Assembly (NCBI RefSeq): GCF_000003815.2
Contig: NC_049988.1
Coordinates: 17,865,425-17,929,424 of the forward strand
Length of the DNA stretch: 64,000 nt
Source: Branchiostoma floridae
Taxonomy: Eukaryota; Chordata; Leptocardii; Amphioxiformes; Branchiostomatidae
Direction: 5' to 3'
Positions 22,400 through 35,336 of the stretch are shown piece after piece. The notes under the pieces are model-generated. The model was not told the DNA's origin. It was given only the letters and a program-made list of their open reading frames with translations, and did no database searches. The position numbers were made by a program, and so were the translations under genes. Within the stretch, counting starts at the first letter, position 1; each line of letters begins with the position of its first letter.

Positions 22400-23880
22400 G
22401 CCCCAGCTCGTCGACAGCTCGACAGGGGATGATACCATAATCACATCATGCATGAATCGATCTGACGACGAGTCTGCGAGCTCTAATTAATAAATGCCAT
22501 CTCGGGCAGGGAAACGTCCGCTGTTTTCTCGATAAGCGCCAATGTACATAGGATACCGAACCCCAACCTACATGAGGGGAGATTTTCAGTCAAAAGGCTC
22601 GCTCCATTGTTTCTGTGCCGATATCAAACTGTGGCCTATATCAACAAACATATATTCGATCGACAGTCGTAAAGTTTTGCGAGCGGACTTAAACCACAGG
22701 CATTTCTTCATGATGGCATATCCCCCACTTTCTTTGGTTAATTGGCCTAAGAGTGAACTATCAGGCAAAAGGATACCTGGATAGACTGCAAAAGACTGAC
22801 CGAAAACCCATAGCAACTTATTTGTCCTTTTTTGGGCAAATTCTTCTCTTTTTTTATCCAGCTAGTTAACACGTCTGCCTGGAGACTGCATTTTCTAATT
22901 CTTGAGTTCCAGAAGATCATTTCTACATCTGAGTAAGTTCTCAGCATGGGTGCGCGGTTTTAGAAGTCACCCAACAAAGCAGTCTGTTCGTATGTCTGTA
23001 TCAACAAATATTGTAACTTTTGCATCAGAAGAGCAGAGGCTAAGAAGATTATACTTGAAACATTTGTTTAAGATTTGACCGAGTCTATTTCAAGGTACTC
23101 AATACATTTTACCGGTCTCGTGGAACAAAAATGTGTCACTTTAGATTGATGGATGGACAACTCAGGATTCATAAATTTGAGGCCACTATATAAAATATAT
23201 CATCGCGAAAATAAAAATCACTTATCAACCAATATTTTATTTGTTTTATATCATATATGTTTGTTTTTGTTTGTGTGCACTGCGTCGCAATAAAATGTAT
23301 TTTGTGGTATTTTTGAGTTTTCATGAGTGTAATACAAATCTTAAACCCCGTGTAAATTTACTACAATTCGGCCTCACCATAAAATTCAGCTAGCAATCGT
23401 ATATATTCTGACTGAGATGGGCAGGAATGTGTAGTTAGACTGAAGTATACATACGAGTATAAAGATGGTAAACTTTATAAATATGTGGAAACAGATGTAG
23501 TGTCGCTACCAAAATTCGGGTCCAATTCTGGTAGGATTGAAGCAATAGCTACCTCCGGTAATTATTTGGTGACCGAAACCGTATGGTTTGGGATGTGTGA
23601 TTGTAACCATTTCGTGTTTTGTTTTGCCCCCCCCCCCTTTTGAATGGACGAACGAACGAATGAACGAATTAGTTAGTAAACAAATGAATGAATAAATACC
23701 ATTCAGTATTGCAAGTGAAAGAGAACAACTAAAGCTATGCTACCACTAACTCTATCGTTTGCACGTCTCTCCCCTCTTCTTAAAACAAGTGTATACGAAT
23801 TCACAAAGCTTTTGTTGTACAATGCTGCCTGAGGATGTCATTATATAACTGTTATATATAAAGATTCGTCTCCTGCTAAA
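22400..23880. other. No gene recognised
   Basis: AT-rich sequence without supported exons; a short (GAAC/GAAT)n stretch lies near 23645-23695. Confidence 0.4.
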
Positions 23881-23887
23881 GGTTGTA

Positions 23888-24110
23888 TATCACTGCACCT
23901 GGGGCACGGTGCGGCACTGCGGGGTTCGTTCACTGCGGCACTGTTGTGTCATTTTCGCCAATATTTATAATTTCGATATTTGCGTAATACGTAAAAGTAT
24001 GACTTAGAAGACAAAAAAAAAACGTAAGAAAATTCCTTCTTTATCTCTGACATTCGTTCAGTAATCTTCGAACCCTGCAGTGCAGCACAGGTGCCCCACG
24101 TGCAGTGAGA
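23888..24110. mobile_element. 223 bp MITE with ~44 bp terminal inverted repeats, TA-flanked
   Basis: The left end reads TATCACTGCACCTGGGGCAC and continues to gcactgcggggttcg. The right end, inverted, reads TCTCACTGCACGTGGGGCAC and continues to gcactgcagggttcg. TA dinucleotides flank both ends (23886-23887, 24111-24112), consistent with a Tc1/mariner-type target duplication. There is no coding capacity. Confidence 0.75.
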
Positions 24111-24419
24111 TACCACATTAACTGTTAGGATCGTGTACCAACATCTACACAGCCTTGTCCTAGCATGAGACGATTATTGTCACTGATTTATGGCACGGGT
24201 GATACATGTCTTCGCTCTCACCCGCTTAAGTAAATGTGGCGGAAAATACCAGAACAGGTGTGAACGTACCTGCCCGAAAGGCAGGTTTCTCTGACGTCAG
24301 TCTAAATCTGTCGGCGACCTCACGCCAGTAGTTTTGCAGCCCGTGCGTCAGGTATTACGCACTGGCCTGGAGCAAGGCGACTGATAAACGGGCTCACACG
24401 ACATGTTTTCACACCGAGG

Positions 24420-24595
24420 TGGCCAGCTGGTTTTGTGGCTAGGGTCGTTAGCTTGAGACCTGAAGATTCAGGGTTGGTGTCCCACACAGGACTCACTGGT
24501 GTTGTGCCCTTTGAAAGGCACTTATCACCTATTTTCTCACTCGACTGAGGTGAAATTGAGCACCTAGCCTCAGCCCGGATAGAATAAACATAGAA
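24420..24595 (+). repeat. SINE-like element
   Basis: A tRNA-like head (ggctagggtcgttagcttgag, then a B-box-like agggttggtgtccc) is followed by gtgccctttgaaaggcactt and a tcactcgactgaggtg tail, the layout of tRNA-derived SINEs in invertebrate deuterostomes. Boundaries are approximate. Confidence 0.5.
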
Positions 24596-24607
24596 GTTCC
24601 GTATATA

Positions 24608-24781
24608 CAGTGGAAGCCAGTTAATTGCACATCGGATTAACGCACACTTCTATTAACTGCACGGAATCCCAGAATCCCAAACCGGTGCGGTCCAGCTAGA
24701 TAACTTCGCATTATTGCACCAGCCGGATAATTGCACCAAATTCACTGGCAAATAGGCCGTGCAATTAAGCGGCTTCTACTG
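24608..24781. mobile_element. 174 bp Tc1/mariner (pogo/Tigger-like) MITE
   Basis: The ends CAGTGGAAGCCAGTTAATTG and, inverted, CAGTAGAAGCCGCTTAATTG form terminal inverted repeats. TA flanks both sides (24606-24607 and 24782-24783). The interior carries further TTGCAC/GTGCAA palindromic motifs. The terminal CAG and TA duplication are typical of pogo/Tigger-derived MITEs. Confidence 0.82.
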
Positions 24782-24789
24782 TACATAGA

Positions 24790-27700
24790 AACTGTAATGA
24801 TTATGCCAAATCGAGACTTTTTTAGTGTACCGGCCACGCATGCTTAAAGGAGCGTCTCCACAAAAATACAGGCGTTCTGTCTGGCATAGATTCATTGTCT
24901 AAGACTGTAACATAACACAGGATGGAGTCTATTGTCCGTGGAGCGTTAGGTGGACAAAACCGGGAGTTTCTGATGAATCATGAACATCATCTGTTAGCGA
25001 ACGTTAGGAAACCGCATTGCTGTTTTAACTGAAGCTTGTACAAAACTACGGTACTCTTAATTGTGTTTAAAAGTTCTGAGTGATAATTGTAGTAGTTGGT
25101 TCGTCTCGACACTCTAATAACAGACCAACGAGTCAGGTATGCTTGAAAATAAAGCACCGGATAGAGACTGTTTAAACCTTAACCTTAAAAACTGTTACTT
25201 AGTAGAGCGGTACCGAATCATTGAAATTTCAAACTGTTGCCATAACACGCTAACGTGTTTACTTACTGTGAAAATGCCACCTATCAGGAGCCAAAAGCCA
25301 TGCTTAGATAACAGCGATTATTATCATTCGGCTGACCTAGATTGTAAAGTGTTTACTTTTCGTTTACGCAACTAACCAATCCACCCTCTCCATCTAAAAG
25401 AGTGCTACATACATAACTGTACTACTACTACTACTCACTCACCTATCATTATTTCGCCTAGAATAGGACCTATGATAAAGCTGTAATAGATTAGAACAAA
25501 AGGTGCAATCACTTAGTCTTTTGTTGGCATTAATTATATGATAGAAGCTCTGATTACACATTTCAGGTTTTAATAATGCCGGCGTCCGTGTTTTGCTCTT
25601 TGATCTACATAATAGACTACTCATTCTTTCTTTCTCACGTTTCAATTCAACCCTAAGTAATATGGAGAAAGGATGCTAGCTTAATACTTGAAAATTGAAG
25701 TTTCAGTATTTATATCGTGCCATTTCTGCATAAAACGTTCAATCACAAATCTGTGCTACCACTCGCGTTCAAAACTGGTTCCGGTATTAAGTTGCTCCAC
25801 CCTCATGATTTCATGGTTCAGCGATTGGGTTAGCTATCGAGTAGGATATTTCTGTAAAATGGTATCATCTTCACACTTTCACATGCCCTAAACTGTTGTA
25901 CAAGGTGTACAATCTTATTTCAATGTTATTTTCAGACGTAGTATCCATCAAAATCTTTTCGTCTCGAAACATTTAACAAAACAAAACATAAGATACATTG
26001 CATAGGAACACATCATTCACTTTTGGCATGCCCTCTAATTTTCTACATTCTTCATTTATCATTGTCTCTGAAGAACATGATTTTTACAGACGGATTAGCT
26101 AGTCCGGCATTATTCATGATACTTTTACTGGTAATCTGTTTTTACGTTATGCTTTAACTCGTTGCTATATTCTGACAACAACCCAACCTATTGGCTGTCA
26201 TGGTTTGACACCCAGTAATAAATTGTTGATATAGCGTTGCCTTTTTGGTCTGATTGAATATGGAAAAATATTCGTACCTATTCGAAGGAAAGAATAAATC
26301 CAAATTCTTTTTCAGACAATTCTATTGAAGAAATGGTTGATGTACGTCATGCTACAGAGGAACTGTCTTCTTACCTGCTACACTTTTATAGTCAGGAAAT
26401 CCTGTCGTCTACAAAATGGCAAACTTCCATCGGTGTGGTCTGAAGAAGGCTGTATAGAACACATAGGTACTAACCCTGACAATCCAAGATCTTTGTGGAC
26501 CTTTGTCTGTTTTTGTAAGACAGATTCAGTGGAAATAATGGGCAAATCACGCCATTGTCTTCTCAAGAATGTCAGCAAAGTAATTAGAAATGATTATCGT
26601 TTCTCAAACAACATCCCATTTAGAAAGAAACCTACAACGTGAAAAAAACCTCAGATGTGGGGTCGTGTGAGACAAAAACTGGCAAATCTTTACTTAAAAA
26701 AATGCTTGATGACCTGTTTGGTTTTTGTCACAACGAAAAATGTCCTTTTGACAGATCCCATCACAGTTCAGTTTTCTGACCAGTTCTTTTATAAGGCCCG
26801 GTTTTTGCAGCCTTTTTAAAGACGATACAACTAAGCAAAAAATGATTGTAGATCAGGCTTAAGCTTTGAACCTTTAGCGCACATGTAGATGCACTAAAAT
26901 GATTTGCACCTGCATTGTCGTAAGAGAAAATGAAATCTTAAAGATGAGTCTTTTGTGTCCCCATTTAAGAAAATGTCACGGGATTCATTGAAGACCATCG
27001 GTGCATGTCTAAACGTTACTGACTGTCAAATTGTAACTAAGCCAATCATTCTATTCAAAGGAATGTTTGCAACGGAAAAAGAAGTAATCGTAGTATTTAT
27101 GTCTACCCAAATGTCATAACTATTAGGTTTTAAGGATAGGAAAAGGTTTGACCTTAGTTAATGTGACCAAATATGGTAGAAATCGCGTTATATCTCACGA
27201 TATATCGTTATATATCGCGTTATATCTCATTTCTCTTATAAACGTTCAACTTTCAGCTCTCAGTTAGACACGAAGGACGGTCCATACAAACAGAAGTGCA
27301 TGACACATGAAGGCCGTAGATGTGTATTTGGCAATGTTGTGCAAACATTGATTACTCTGTATTTGTTCTGTGGTCTTCGAAGAAGTCCATGATACTCAAT
27401 GGAATTTTCCTTCCTTTATTCATTCATTCACTCATTCGTTCATTCATTCATGCACTCATTCATTTTGTTAGAGTCAAAGGAAAACCACAATTTTCCTCCA
27501 AACATCTTAATTACAGTTGAGTTAAAATCTTGGTCAGAAACTGTAGATCGACAACCGTATGTTTACAGTACTAAAATAGAAATTCTCAGCCATCTTGTAT
27601 CAGAAATACGACGCCATTTTGGCGAGCCGAGCTGCGTCAGAGTTCATGACTTTCAGTTTTACGTCACGTCACGTGATTTGTGACAGCCAATGAATCTGCC

Positions 27701-28075
27701 ACCACGAATTTAATCAGAATTATACTTAAATGTATTTGAACTGAGTCTCCATTGACCGTAATGATCTTCGGTCACCGTTCGTAGTTTTTTATGTCCTAGT
27801 ACTAGGTAGTCTGTACAAGCACGTCCTTGGTCTGTACTATGAACCTTTCACACCGTCCGACTGTATTTGCTAAACACCAGAAAGTCACGAATTTAGAAAT
27901 AGCCAGAGACTCGGGCGTTTTATTCTCTAAAAATCTATCCCATCCCACTGGGTTTCGTTCGAGGACCTGCCAATATTGGGCCGATGTCTACAAATCACGA
28001 GATGATCGAAAGAAGACCGGGCATTTCATAACTACTGCTAAAATTTCTATGTAGAGTCTTCGGCCGATCAATTTT
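24790..28075. other. No gene recognised
   Basis: AT-rich. I could not support any exon from codon content, splice context or motif. Small simple repeats: (CTA)n near 25422-25434 and (ATTC)n near 27415-27460. Confidence 0.4.
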
Positions 28076-28079
28076 CATG

Positions 28080-28660
28080 CTTTGTGATCTTGGCTTTAGT
28101 CGTCTGTATTACTGTGTAACATTTTAACTCTGATGAGAAGAAGGCAAACTTTTCCTGTGTACAATTCTCATACTTTCGTACTACTTCAGTCTATATGTTG
28201 TGCAACATTCTCTTTTTCGATACAATACAGGCCATTGCCACACTGAAAGAGTAGGTGAACTTTTCTCCCTTCAATTTATGATGTGGAGGACAGTCGTTTG
28301 TGTTACTATGGAAAATTTTAACTTTAAGAGAAGGCAGCGTTTCTCGTTTAATCTACCATACTTTCGTAACACTCTTCAGCCTATATATTGTGCATTATTC
28401 TTTGTGTCGATACTAAGACAGCTCATTGCCTGATTGAAAAGAGTAGGTAAACTTTTCGCCCTTTGTGGTGTGGGCTTTAATCATCTGTATTACCGTTGAA
28501 CGTTTGAACTCTGGTGATAATAAGGCAAAGTTTCGTGTTTAATCTATCATACTTTCGTAACACTCTTCAGACTAATACTAGTATTGTGCAACATTCTAGC
28601 TCCGTGCCAATACAATACCGGTCAATGACCCAAGAGTAGGTAAACTTTTCTCCCTTTCAA
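28080..28660. repeat. 190 bp tandem repeat, about three copies
   Basis: Recurring phrases catactttcgta (starts 28171, 28359, 28550), ttgtgcaacattct and agagtaggtaaacttttc define a unit of 188-191 bp with moderate divergence. Confidence 0.85.
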
Positions 28661-28669
28661 AGTAAAGAA

Positions 28670-30660
28670 TCTGAGATAAATGTTTAATAATAGCTCCTAG
28701 GTACATTGGAACACTTCGGATAATGAGAACAAAAGCATGGCGTTTCTCCACCCTAGAACCAAATTGTTTATAAAGGATTCAGTGGATCGAAAAATGGTGA
28801 TAGACCGGATTGGAATTTCAGACGACGCTTTCGGCATTCACGGGTCACCCGGGGGCACTAAAGGTCATAATTATAGTCTGGGTGACCTTTAAGAAATTGG
28901 AGCGAATACTACAAATCAGTTCTTATCGCTTCGGTAACAGTTTCAGTATGTGTAATGCATTCAGAACGGAAATGGAACATAAATATGGTATAATTTGCTG
29001 GACTCCTTTGAATAGTGACAACCAGTGCAGTGGGTCTTTTAGAACCCTTTGCGACATGTGAAAATTCAGAAATATATGCTTGTAGAAAAAAAAAACATTA
29101 GATAAGTGTGGGAACCCTGTTATCATCTCACAACAATACGCGAGTCTACAATTTCAGGTAGTCATTATTTTGACACCCGCCTTACACACCCGTCTTATCT
29201 TGAGAAAAATCTCTCTGGCAAGTATCTACGGCTAAGCGGCATATTGCGTTACTGACGAGAAGTTAAAAGCGCAAAGCTCCAGTCGTTTAATTCTCAATTC
29301 AAATTTCGAATTTGCACTGTTTAGTGATGTTAAAGCCTTATATACGACGAATCTTTGGGATTGCCTCCATGCTATTATGCTGTTATGACCCCCCAAAACA
29401 CTTGCCATGACATCAAGTGGTACATCTAGATCTATTGACATTTAAACTGTGCCGAAGCCCTCAGGCCATGTCACCCCTGCATTGTTGCAGAGTATGGAGA
29501 ACCGCGACTGGCCAAACAGGTCCAGATTTTATCTTTAGAAATGGTTGGCTCGTGGGATGTATCCAAGTACTTTATAGTCTAGTCCTTGACACGAAAGGAC
29601 AACTTATACAAAGCAGGTGTCAAACTGGTCATTCTTGGAAGGCATTCTTAAAAAAACAAAATCAAAAATAGAACAAAGCGTTAAAAGTTTTAATTGGAAT
29701 TCACCATAGTTCCCCAGCATATTTGTACTGTGATCGTTCAGAGCAAGCACGCGTATCCACCTATTTTGTTAATTTCAAGCTTCCTAAAGTAAACAAGGGC
29801 AGAAAAATAACTATCACAGTAACCAAGTTCGACACAACCTTCATGCTGCCGTAAAATTACATTATAGAATTGCAATGCTTGAAAAATCCGCTAGGAGGTG
29901 ACAGTAATCCGTGCCCGTGGCCTCAATCCATGCAACAGACATGGTAGGTGTATTCGTTTTGTTTATTTGTTTGTTTGTTTGTTTGTTTGTTTGTATTGAT
30001 ACAAGGTACGCGGTGTCATGGCTTAACACACCAGGTTTGTAATGAACCGTACAAGCTCCATATCCGGATAGATTTGTTTGATCCATTCACACCGTGAAGG
30101 AGCCCTATATTCTTTTCGATCAGTGTAGTGGGTTCTTTAGTGTGGTGGGTACTTGTTTGTTTTTAGTTGGACTTCCATTCAGGTGTTAACGTAATATATA
30201 TATATCTTTCCACTATTCGTCCTAGAGTCCGTATACATGTTGCTTTCTTTGCTTAGCACTAAGCACTTAGGAACGAGTATGGTAGTTGCCAGTGGACAAG
30301 CCACGGCACCTGTTGTAGTGATTGCACAAAGTCGTGTGGCCCACGGGCTATTGAAACGGAGACGGGCGCCCCGTCGTCCGGTCTGGTTTTTATTCATCCT
30401 TTTATTTATGTATATTCATTTATTTCAGCTTTGTCACAGGACAGGACAGCGGTAACAGGCGACGACTTTTATCTGGTCCTTGTCCAGATTAAAAACTAAA
30501 TAATGAGAACAAACGCTGAGATACAATAGTAAACATACACAAACAACATACAAAAACAATGGCATCGGGGAATTCACGAGGTTTTAAGTATAATTTACAC
30601 ATATATAATTGTATAATTGTAACAATCACAATGAATAAGTCAACACCTTCTTTTTTTTTG
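28670..30660. other. No gene recognised; contains a TTTG microsatellite
   Basis: (TTTG)n at about 29955-29993. Nothing else was supported. This is the interval downstream of paralogue A on the minus strand. Confidence 0.4.
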
Positions 30661-30671
30661 ACTGATTATTG

Positions 30672-30677
30672 TTTATT
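30672..30677 (-). terminator. Polyadenylation signal of paralogue A
   Basis: AATAAA about 100 bases beyond the TAA stop on the minus strand. Confidence 0.75.
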
Positions 30678-30777
30678 CATTCCTCGTTTCACGGACCAAT
30701 TTTCTATGCAGCCTCCCAGTATGTCGTGCCTGACTATACGGTAGGAGGTGCTGTGTTCCCCGCGCGTCCCCGGGTGT

Positions 30778-33700
30778 TTAGGCGGTGGTGCCGGCGCCGA
30801 AGGTCTCCGTGAAGTGGTTGGAGACGGAGTTGATGATGGTGTTGGCGTCATCGATGTAGGGCTGGGCAACAGCAGTCAGCGAGTCTGTGCAATGGGCAGT
30901 TCAACACATGGTGAGTGGGAGGATTAGGGGAACACAGTAAAAGCTAGGGGCACAACCCGCCGTACGTCTACGTGGTGTCTACGTGCCAAAACGTGGGCAA
31001 TCGCACAGAGATTGTACGTTGTAAGCACGTACAACTCACTTACCACTTGCGCAACGAACGATGCACGCAACCGGCGCAACCGTGCGAGAGACGTGCTCCC
31101 TCCCTGCCCCTGCCAGTCCTTCCCCACGTTTTCGGAAAAACGTGGCGGACGTGACCTCCCCAAAAACGTACGGACAAAAAGCACGTACGGCGGGTTGTGC
31201 CCCTAGCTTAACAGTCAGCGAGCCTAGGGAAATAGCAAGCAGTTGTGTGGGGGATATAACGCCATTGATGCCCTACTATGTATTGCCGCAGCCGACCGAT
31301 GATGATGATGTATTGTACCTCTTCGGTGTAAAGCGGATGTACAATGTATGTATTTACCGTAAACAAATCCGTATGGATGTAAAAAAAAATTCTGTAGTGT
31401 GGTCAGGATGCTATCGTTACTTGATTAATGAAATTATATTTTCCCTGTAGAGAAAAACATATAAATTGTCTGATGTGTTTTTTTTTGTTTTTCTTTCTTC
31501 TTCTTCTTACGCCTGTAGCCAATCAGATCCTATGTTAGATATTAGCTTTGTTTTTTTTTTTAAACAAAAGCATCTTTTATAAGAACATTTTACTCGCACA
31601 CAATACAGGGCGAGTCCAATGGTATAATATTGTGTGACAAAAGGCTACATTCTGCATTTTCGCGAAAATCTTGTCTTACTAAATTTAGTTATCAATTCGT
31701 TTTATGAATACGCTGAAGAATAAATTGATGAGATGATTTTTTTCTTCGATGGCCTGGAATGACTGGTTCATATTTGTCATTACAATTGAAATGAAATTAC
31801 AAAGATGAAGGATGAAACTTACTGATGGTGTCGTTGACGGTGGTGCTGAGGTTGTTGAGGAGGGTTGTGCCGTGGTCGACCACCTGGGCACCGACAGCGG
31901 TGGCGGCATCAACGAGCTACAGGCAAAACAGGGTAATACACGTTGTAATCGCTAGGTGCGCTTGTGAGCAAAAGCAGTCGTTGTCGGATACAGAAAACTA
32001 CATATCAACACAGCCTTGAGCTTATACATTTACAGCCATACAGTTATAACAGCAATAAAAAAAGACGCTGGAGGATTAGAATTCGGCGGGAGACATGGGC
32101 GATAGGCCTCGGAACTTTTGTTGACGAAAGGGAACGAACCACCTGCTAAGATATGGGAACCCGACTCGCTCCGGAAACGCTTCCGTAGGGCCTAGGATCC
32201 CCAACGCAAACTATGCTCCTGACTAATTCTTTTACGGTCTGTGTGTTTTGTTGTCTTTCTTATCATATTTTTCGTTTCCGAAAGCTACCCGGCCGGGCCC
32301 CGGGTTGGACATTGGGACCTAGGCCTTAGGCTAACGTCACATTTCCAAAACAGGGCCCGGTCGGGCAGCTTCCGAGAGCGAAATATGATAAGAAAGGCAA
32401 CGCAACACACAGAACGTAAAAGGCCACAATTTCGAAATGTGACGTATGCCTTAGGGATGGTCAGCAAGTACGCCGAATCGCTGGCCTGTACGCTAGGGTC
32501 GACTGTTGCTCAGGGTTGAGCTGTTTCAATTCGTTGATTCTGCGTTGATTTGGAGTAGCCGACCCTTGAAAGCCATGGACTTATGAACGACTTACCATGG
32601 AACACTCACAGTAAATCCAATGGTCTGAAAATGGAGTTACTCAGGGAGGACTGAAGATGGACTTACTCCTTAATTGGATCAACTTTGGTTTATAGTCCAT
32701 CGAAACTAACACCAACAGCCCGCAGATATTGCAAAATAGGGTGGACTTACTGTGGGAGTAACTCCCCCTCTGGCACAAGTAAGTCCACATTCTATCCTCG
32801 TTTATGTCCCAGGTTTGTAAGTGAGTCAAAATGCCTGAGTAAACCGCGCCATATTCGAACAGCGATCATGGCATGGATGCATTGACATTCTTATAGAGGA
32901 AATCCGAAAGGTGGTGCTTTCTGAATTCTATCCCCGTATAAAAGTACGACTGACCTGGTTGAAGGCCACGGAAGCCTGGTCGATGACGGGCTGGAAGATG
33001 GTGGACACACCGGCAGCAAGGTCGTCGAAGAAGCCACGGGACTGAAAGGAAACGAACAAAAAACAAAATAAACAAAAGTCGTTCATATGTGAAGGAAGAA
33101 GTATGCCCTAAAGCGCTAGTCCCAACAGTATTATTTCTGAAGTGCGATATAATAGATTTAAGCTGCTGATAGATACTGACAGTAATACATCATATCGATG
33201 ACTTAAATCATTACTGTAAAAGTGGTACAGAAAAGTCTCACCATCCTGATCTTTGTTGCAGCGATAGCCTGCTTGGCCTTGAGGCGGTTGCTAAGCAGAA
33301 GACCTGTAAGAAATGTAAAGAAATGAATAAATAACAATCACACGAAATGTTTGGACTACGTCTGGGTTTCACCGATTGTCGGATGGTTTATTTTTTAAGG
33401 TTGCCTAGAAAGAAAAAAAAAGAGCGTATTGTTTGTGTGGCACGCATTTAAGAATAATTTAAACTTTTGCAAGCGAAATGACAGCAAAGCAGGCTCTCAA
33501 TAGCAAAGTCGTGTCATTGCTCCAAAACAGAAGTCAATACTGCAAGTACAAAATTTGCGTTCCTCCATACCCTTTGAAATATGTATTCATTGCTTCAGGC
33601 GAAACGATATCGACATTGGCATCATTCGTTTGGATCAAAATCTTGCTTGCTATCAGCAAAACAAGTTAGGCTGTCAGGAGTGAACGAAAACATCTTAGGG

Positions 33701-34574
33701 AAACTCACGCCTAGTGGTGGCGATAGCCTGAGCAGGGTCTGTAGTCCCGGTCCCGAACAGAGAGTCGATGGTGCCGGTGAGAGCGGTCTGGACATTCTGG
33801 ATGGCCTGGGTGGTGTGCTCCAGCAGGTCCATGACACCATCGTGCAGGATACTGCCGATCTCGGTCTGGAACTCCTGGCGCTTCTTCTTGCCGCTAAGCA
33901 GGCCGGTCAGAGAATCTCCCAGATTTTGAACCGCTTCTCCTACCAGCTGCTGGGCGGTCTGGCCGAGGACGGGCACGTAGGTGTCCAACAGTTCTGGATA
34001 AAGACGATAGGCGTAATTATGATTGTTCACTTCTGTACCAAAAATACAGAGACAACATCACCAGGACCATTCTTCTTTTATGTACCAACCGTGGCAAGGA
34101 TTGCCACGCCGGCGTTGACTTGACAAGTCGTACAAGACGCTGTCCACGGCTTTGAAACCACGATACTAACATATGCATCATCCCCGGGGTGGAAGGATGC
34201 ATACTACGAAAACACAATAGTTCTTCTGAGGTGTCTGTCTCTAGGTATACTTTCTTTTCCTGTCCACCCCTCTCTTCCTCTCTTAGGGCGATTAATACCC
34301 TCCCCACGATTCTATACAAAAAAACTTTCCACTGGTGTTGTGTTTTTTATGTTAACTTCACAGCCAGATCCAAATTAAAGAAAGAGTGGCGTTTGCTTAA
34401 ACCCTTTCCTGATGTTCAAATGATAAATAACCTGAACAAGTCACCTTGTGCGGCGGTCTGGGCGGTGGAGAGGATGCCGTCCAGGGCGGCAGTGGTGGCG
34501 GCGGCCAGATCGTCCAGAAGACTGGCCTGGGTGCCTCCGAGGCACAGCAGAGCGATCACGATAAACGCCTTCAT
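30778..34574 (-). CDS. Paralogue A: secreted cysteine-free helical protein, 254 aa, six coding exons
   Basis: Function not recognised. Coding exons on the minus strand: 34574-34445, 33993-33709, 33303-33242, 33041-32955, 31916-31823, 30884-30778, all with GT-AG junctions and compatible phases, 255 codons including TAA. Residues 1-18 are a signal peptide (MKAFIVIALLCLGGTQA, cut before SLLDD), so the protein is secreted. The mature chain has no cysteine, is rich in Ala, Thr, Leu and Gln, and looks like amphipathic helix throughout (for example TYVPVLGQTAQQLVGEAV). A basic cluster GKKKRQ lies near residue 70. N-x-S/T sequons occur in exon 6 (NLS, NDT). The exon at 33242-33303 is eight codons shorter than in B and C. 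A MITE sits in the last intron. Exchangeable lipid binding or a peptide precursor are possible but unproven roles. Confidence 0.9.
30941..31208. mobile_element. Harbinger-like MITE, copy 1, in intron 6 of paralogue A
   Basis: Terminal inverted repeats AGCTAGGGGCACAACCCGCC (continuing GTACGT) at both ends, nearly perfect over ~27 bp, flanked by TAA (30938-30940 and 31209-31211). A three-base TWA duplication is characteristic of PIF/Harbinger. The 268 bp body is non-coding and has a relative at 50562-50893 in opposite orientation. Confidence 0.82.
32231..32420. repeat. Fold-back inverted repeat (68 bp arms) in an intron of paralogue A
   Basis: The left arm (32231-32299: tttacggtctgtgtg ... ccggccgggccc) is complementary to the right arm (32353-32420: gggcccggtcgggc ... 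cacagaacgtaaa) with a ~53 bp spacer. A nested pair (taggctaacgtcacatttcc / cgaaatgtgacgtatgcctta) lies just inside and beyond. The phrase cccgggttggaaatgtg recurs at 36280 and 42380, so a dispersed family is involved. Confidence 0.75.
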
Positions 34575-34624
34575 GACGATCTGAAAAGAAGGGGTGATCA
34601 TGCTTTAGACAGATGATTTGTACA

Positions 34625-34880
34625 GTATTAGTGGCGTTGGTGTGGCGCAACTGGTATGCGGTTTGGCATGGAATCGAAAGGTCCCAAGTTTGATACCCGC
34701 CGTGTCCCGACGATGTGCCCTCGGAAAATACACTTTACACGACTTTCCGTGGCGGTGGAGTGACGCCCACCGAAACTCTTCGGCTAGTCTGTCTAATTGT
34801 GTGCCAAAACACATTACGGATTTGGTGCGTCAATGTGCCAACATCTGTACAGTAACTTATACCAAGAACCGTTAATCTTT
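34625..34880 (+). repeat. tRNA-derived SINE in intron 1 of paralogue A
   Basis: The A-box region gtggcgcaactggtatgcgg and B-box region aagtttgatacccgcc are spaced as in a tRNA gene. They are followed by a unique body (tttacacgactttccgtggc ... aacatctgtac) and a poly-T-containing tail. The orthologous site in paralogue B (40418-40660) holds the same element. It lies between the promoter and the first coding exon. Confidence 0.8.
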
Positions 34881-35292
34881 TTTTAGATTAATGTAAAGTA
34901 TTTACAGGTTCATGGTACGAAGGAAATTCCCCTTGCTCGTTTCGACAAAGTACGCTAACCAATGGACCACGACTTAACGTCCTGTCCTAAGTACTGAAAC
35001 TTTGATCCTGAAGCAGTGTCGCTAACATATGGACAGTTAATGTGATAGGGCCGGTAAATAGTGGTATTTCTACGTTGCTGTAAACGTAGTTAGTTTTTGA
35101 TACTCGCCGAATAATTGAGAATCCTACCGTTTGATAGATACGCTCTATTAACTACATTTAACGTTGCCGTCTCAACAAGTAGAACTCAGCGTCTATTTAG
35201 ATATGGAAAGACAAAGGAAAACATAAAAAAACGTAATACATACTGTTTCAACAATGTAGTTGAGCAAGAACACCAAGACACGTAACTCTCAC

Positions 35293-35315
35293 CGTTTGAT
35301 GTACGAGTGGATGGG
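35293..35315 (-). other. Non-coding first exon of paralogue A (approximate 5' end)
   Basis: Downstream of the TATA box, a short untranslated exon ends at an AACG|GTGAGAG donor. The coding exon begins after acceptor TTCTTTTCAG at 34580. The same layout exists in B and C. The 5' end is placed about 25-30 bases from the TATA box and is an estimate. Confidence 0.65.
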
Positions 35316-35336
35316 ACAACGTTGAGCGTCTGGCGG

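Noticed and set aside
28080-28660. Regularly spaced repeats considered as a CRISPR-like array
   Set aside because: Units are ~190 bp, diverged along their whole length, with no short identical repeats alternating with unique spacers; the genome is eukaryotic.
34615-34700. tRNA gene candidate in intron 1 of paralogue A (also at 40420-40500)
   Set aside because: A and B boxes are present, but the sequence does not close into an acceptor stem and continues into a SINE body and tail; treated as tRNA-derived SINEs.
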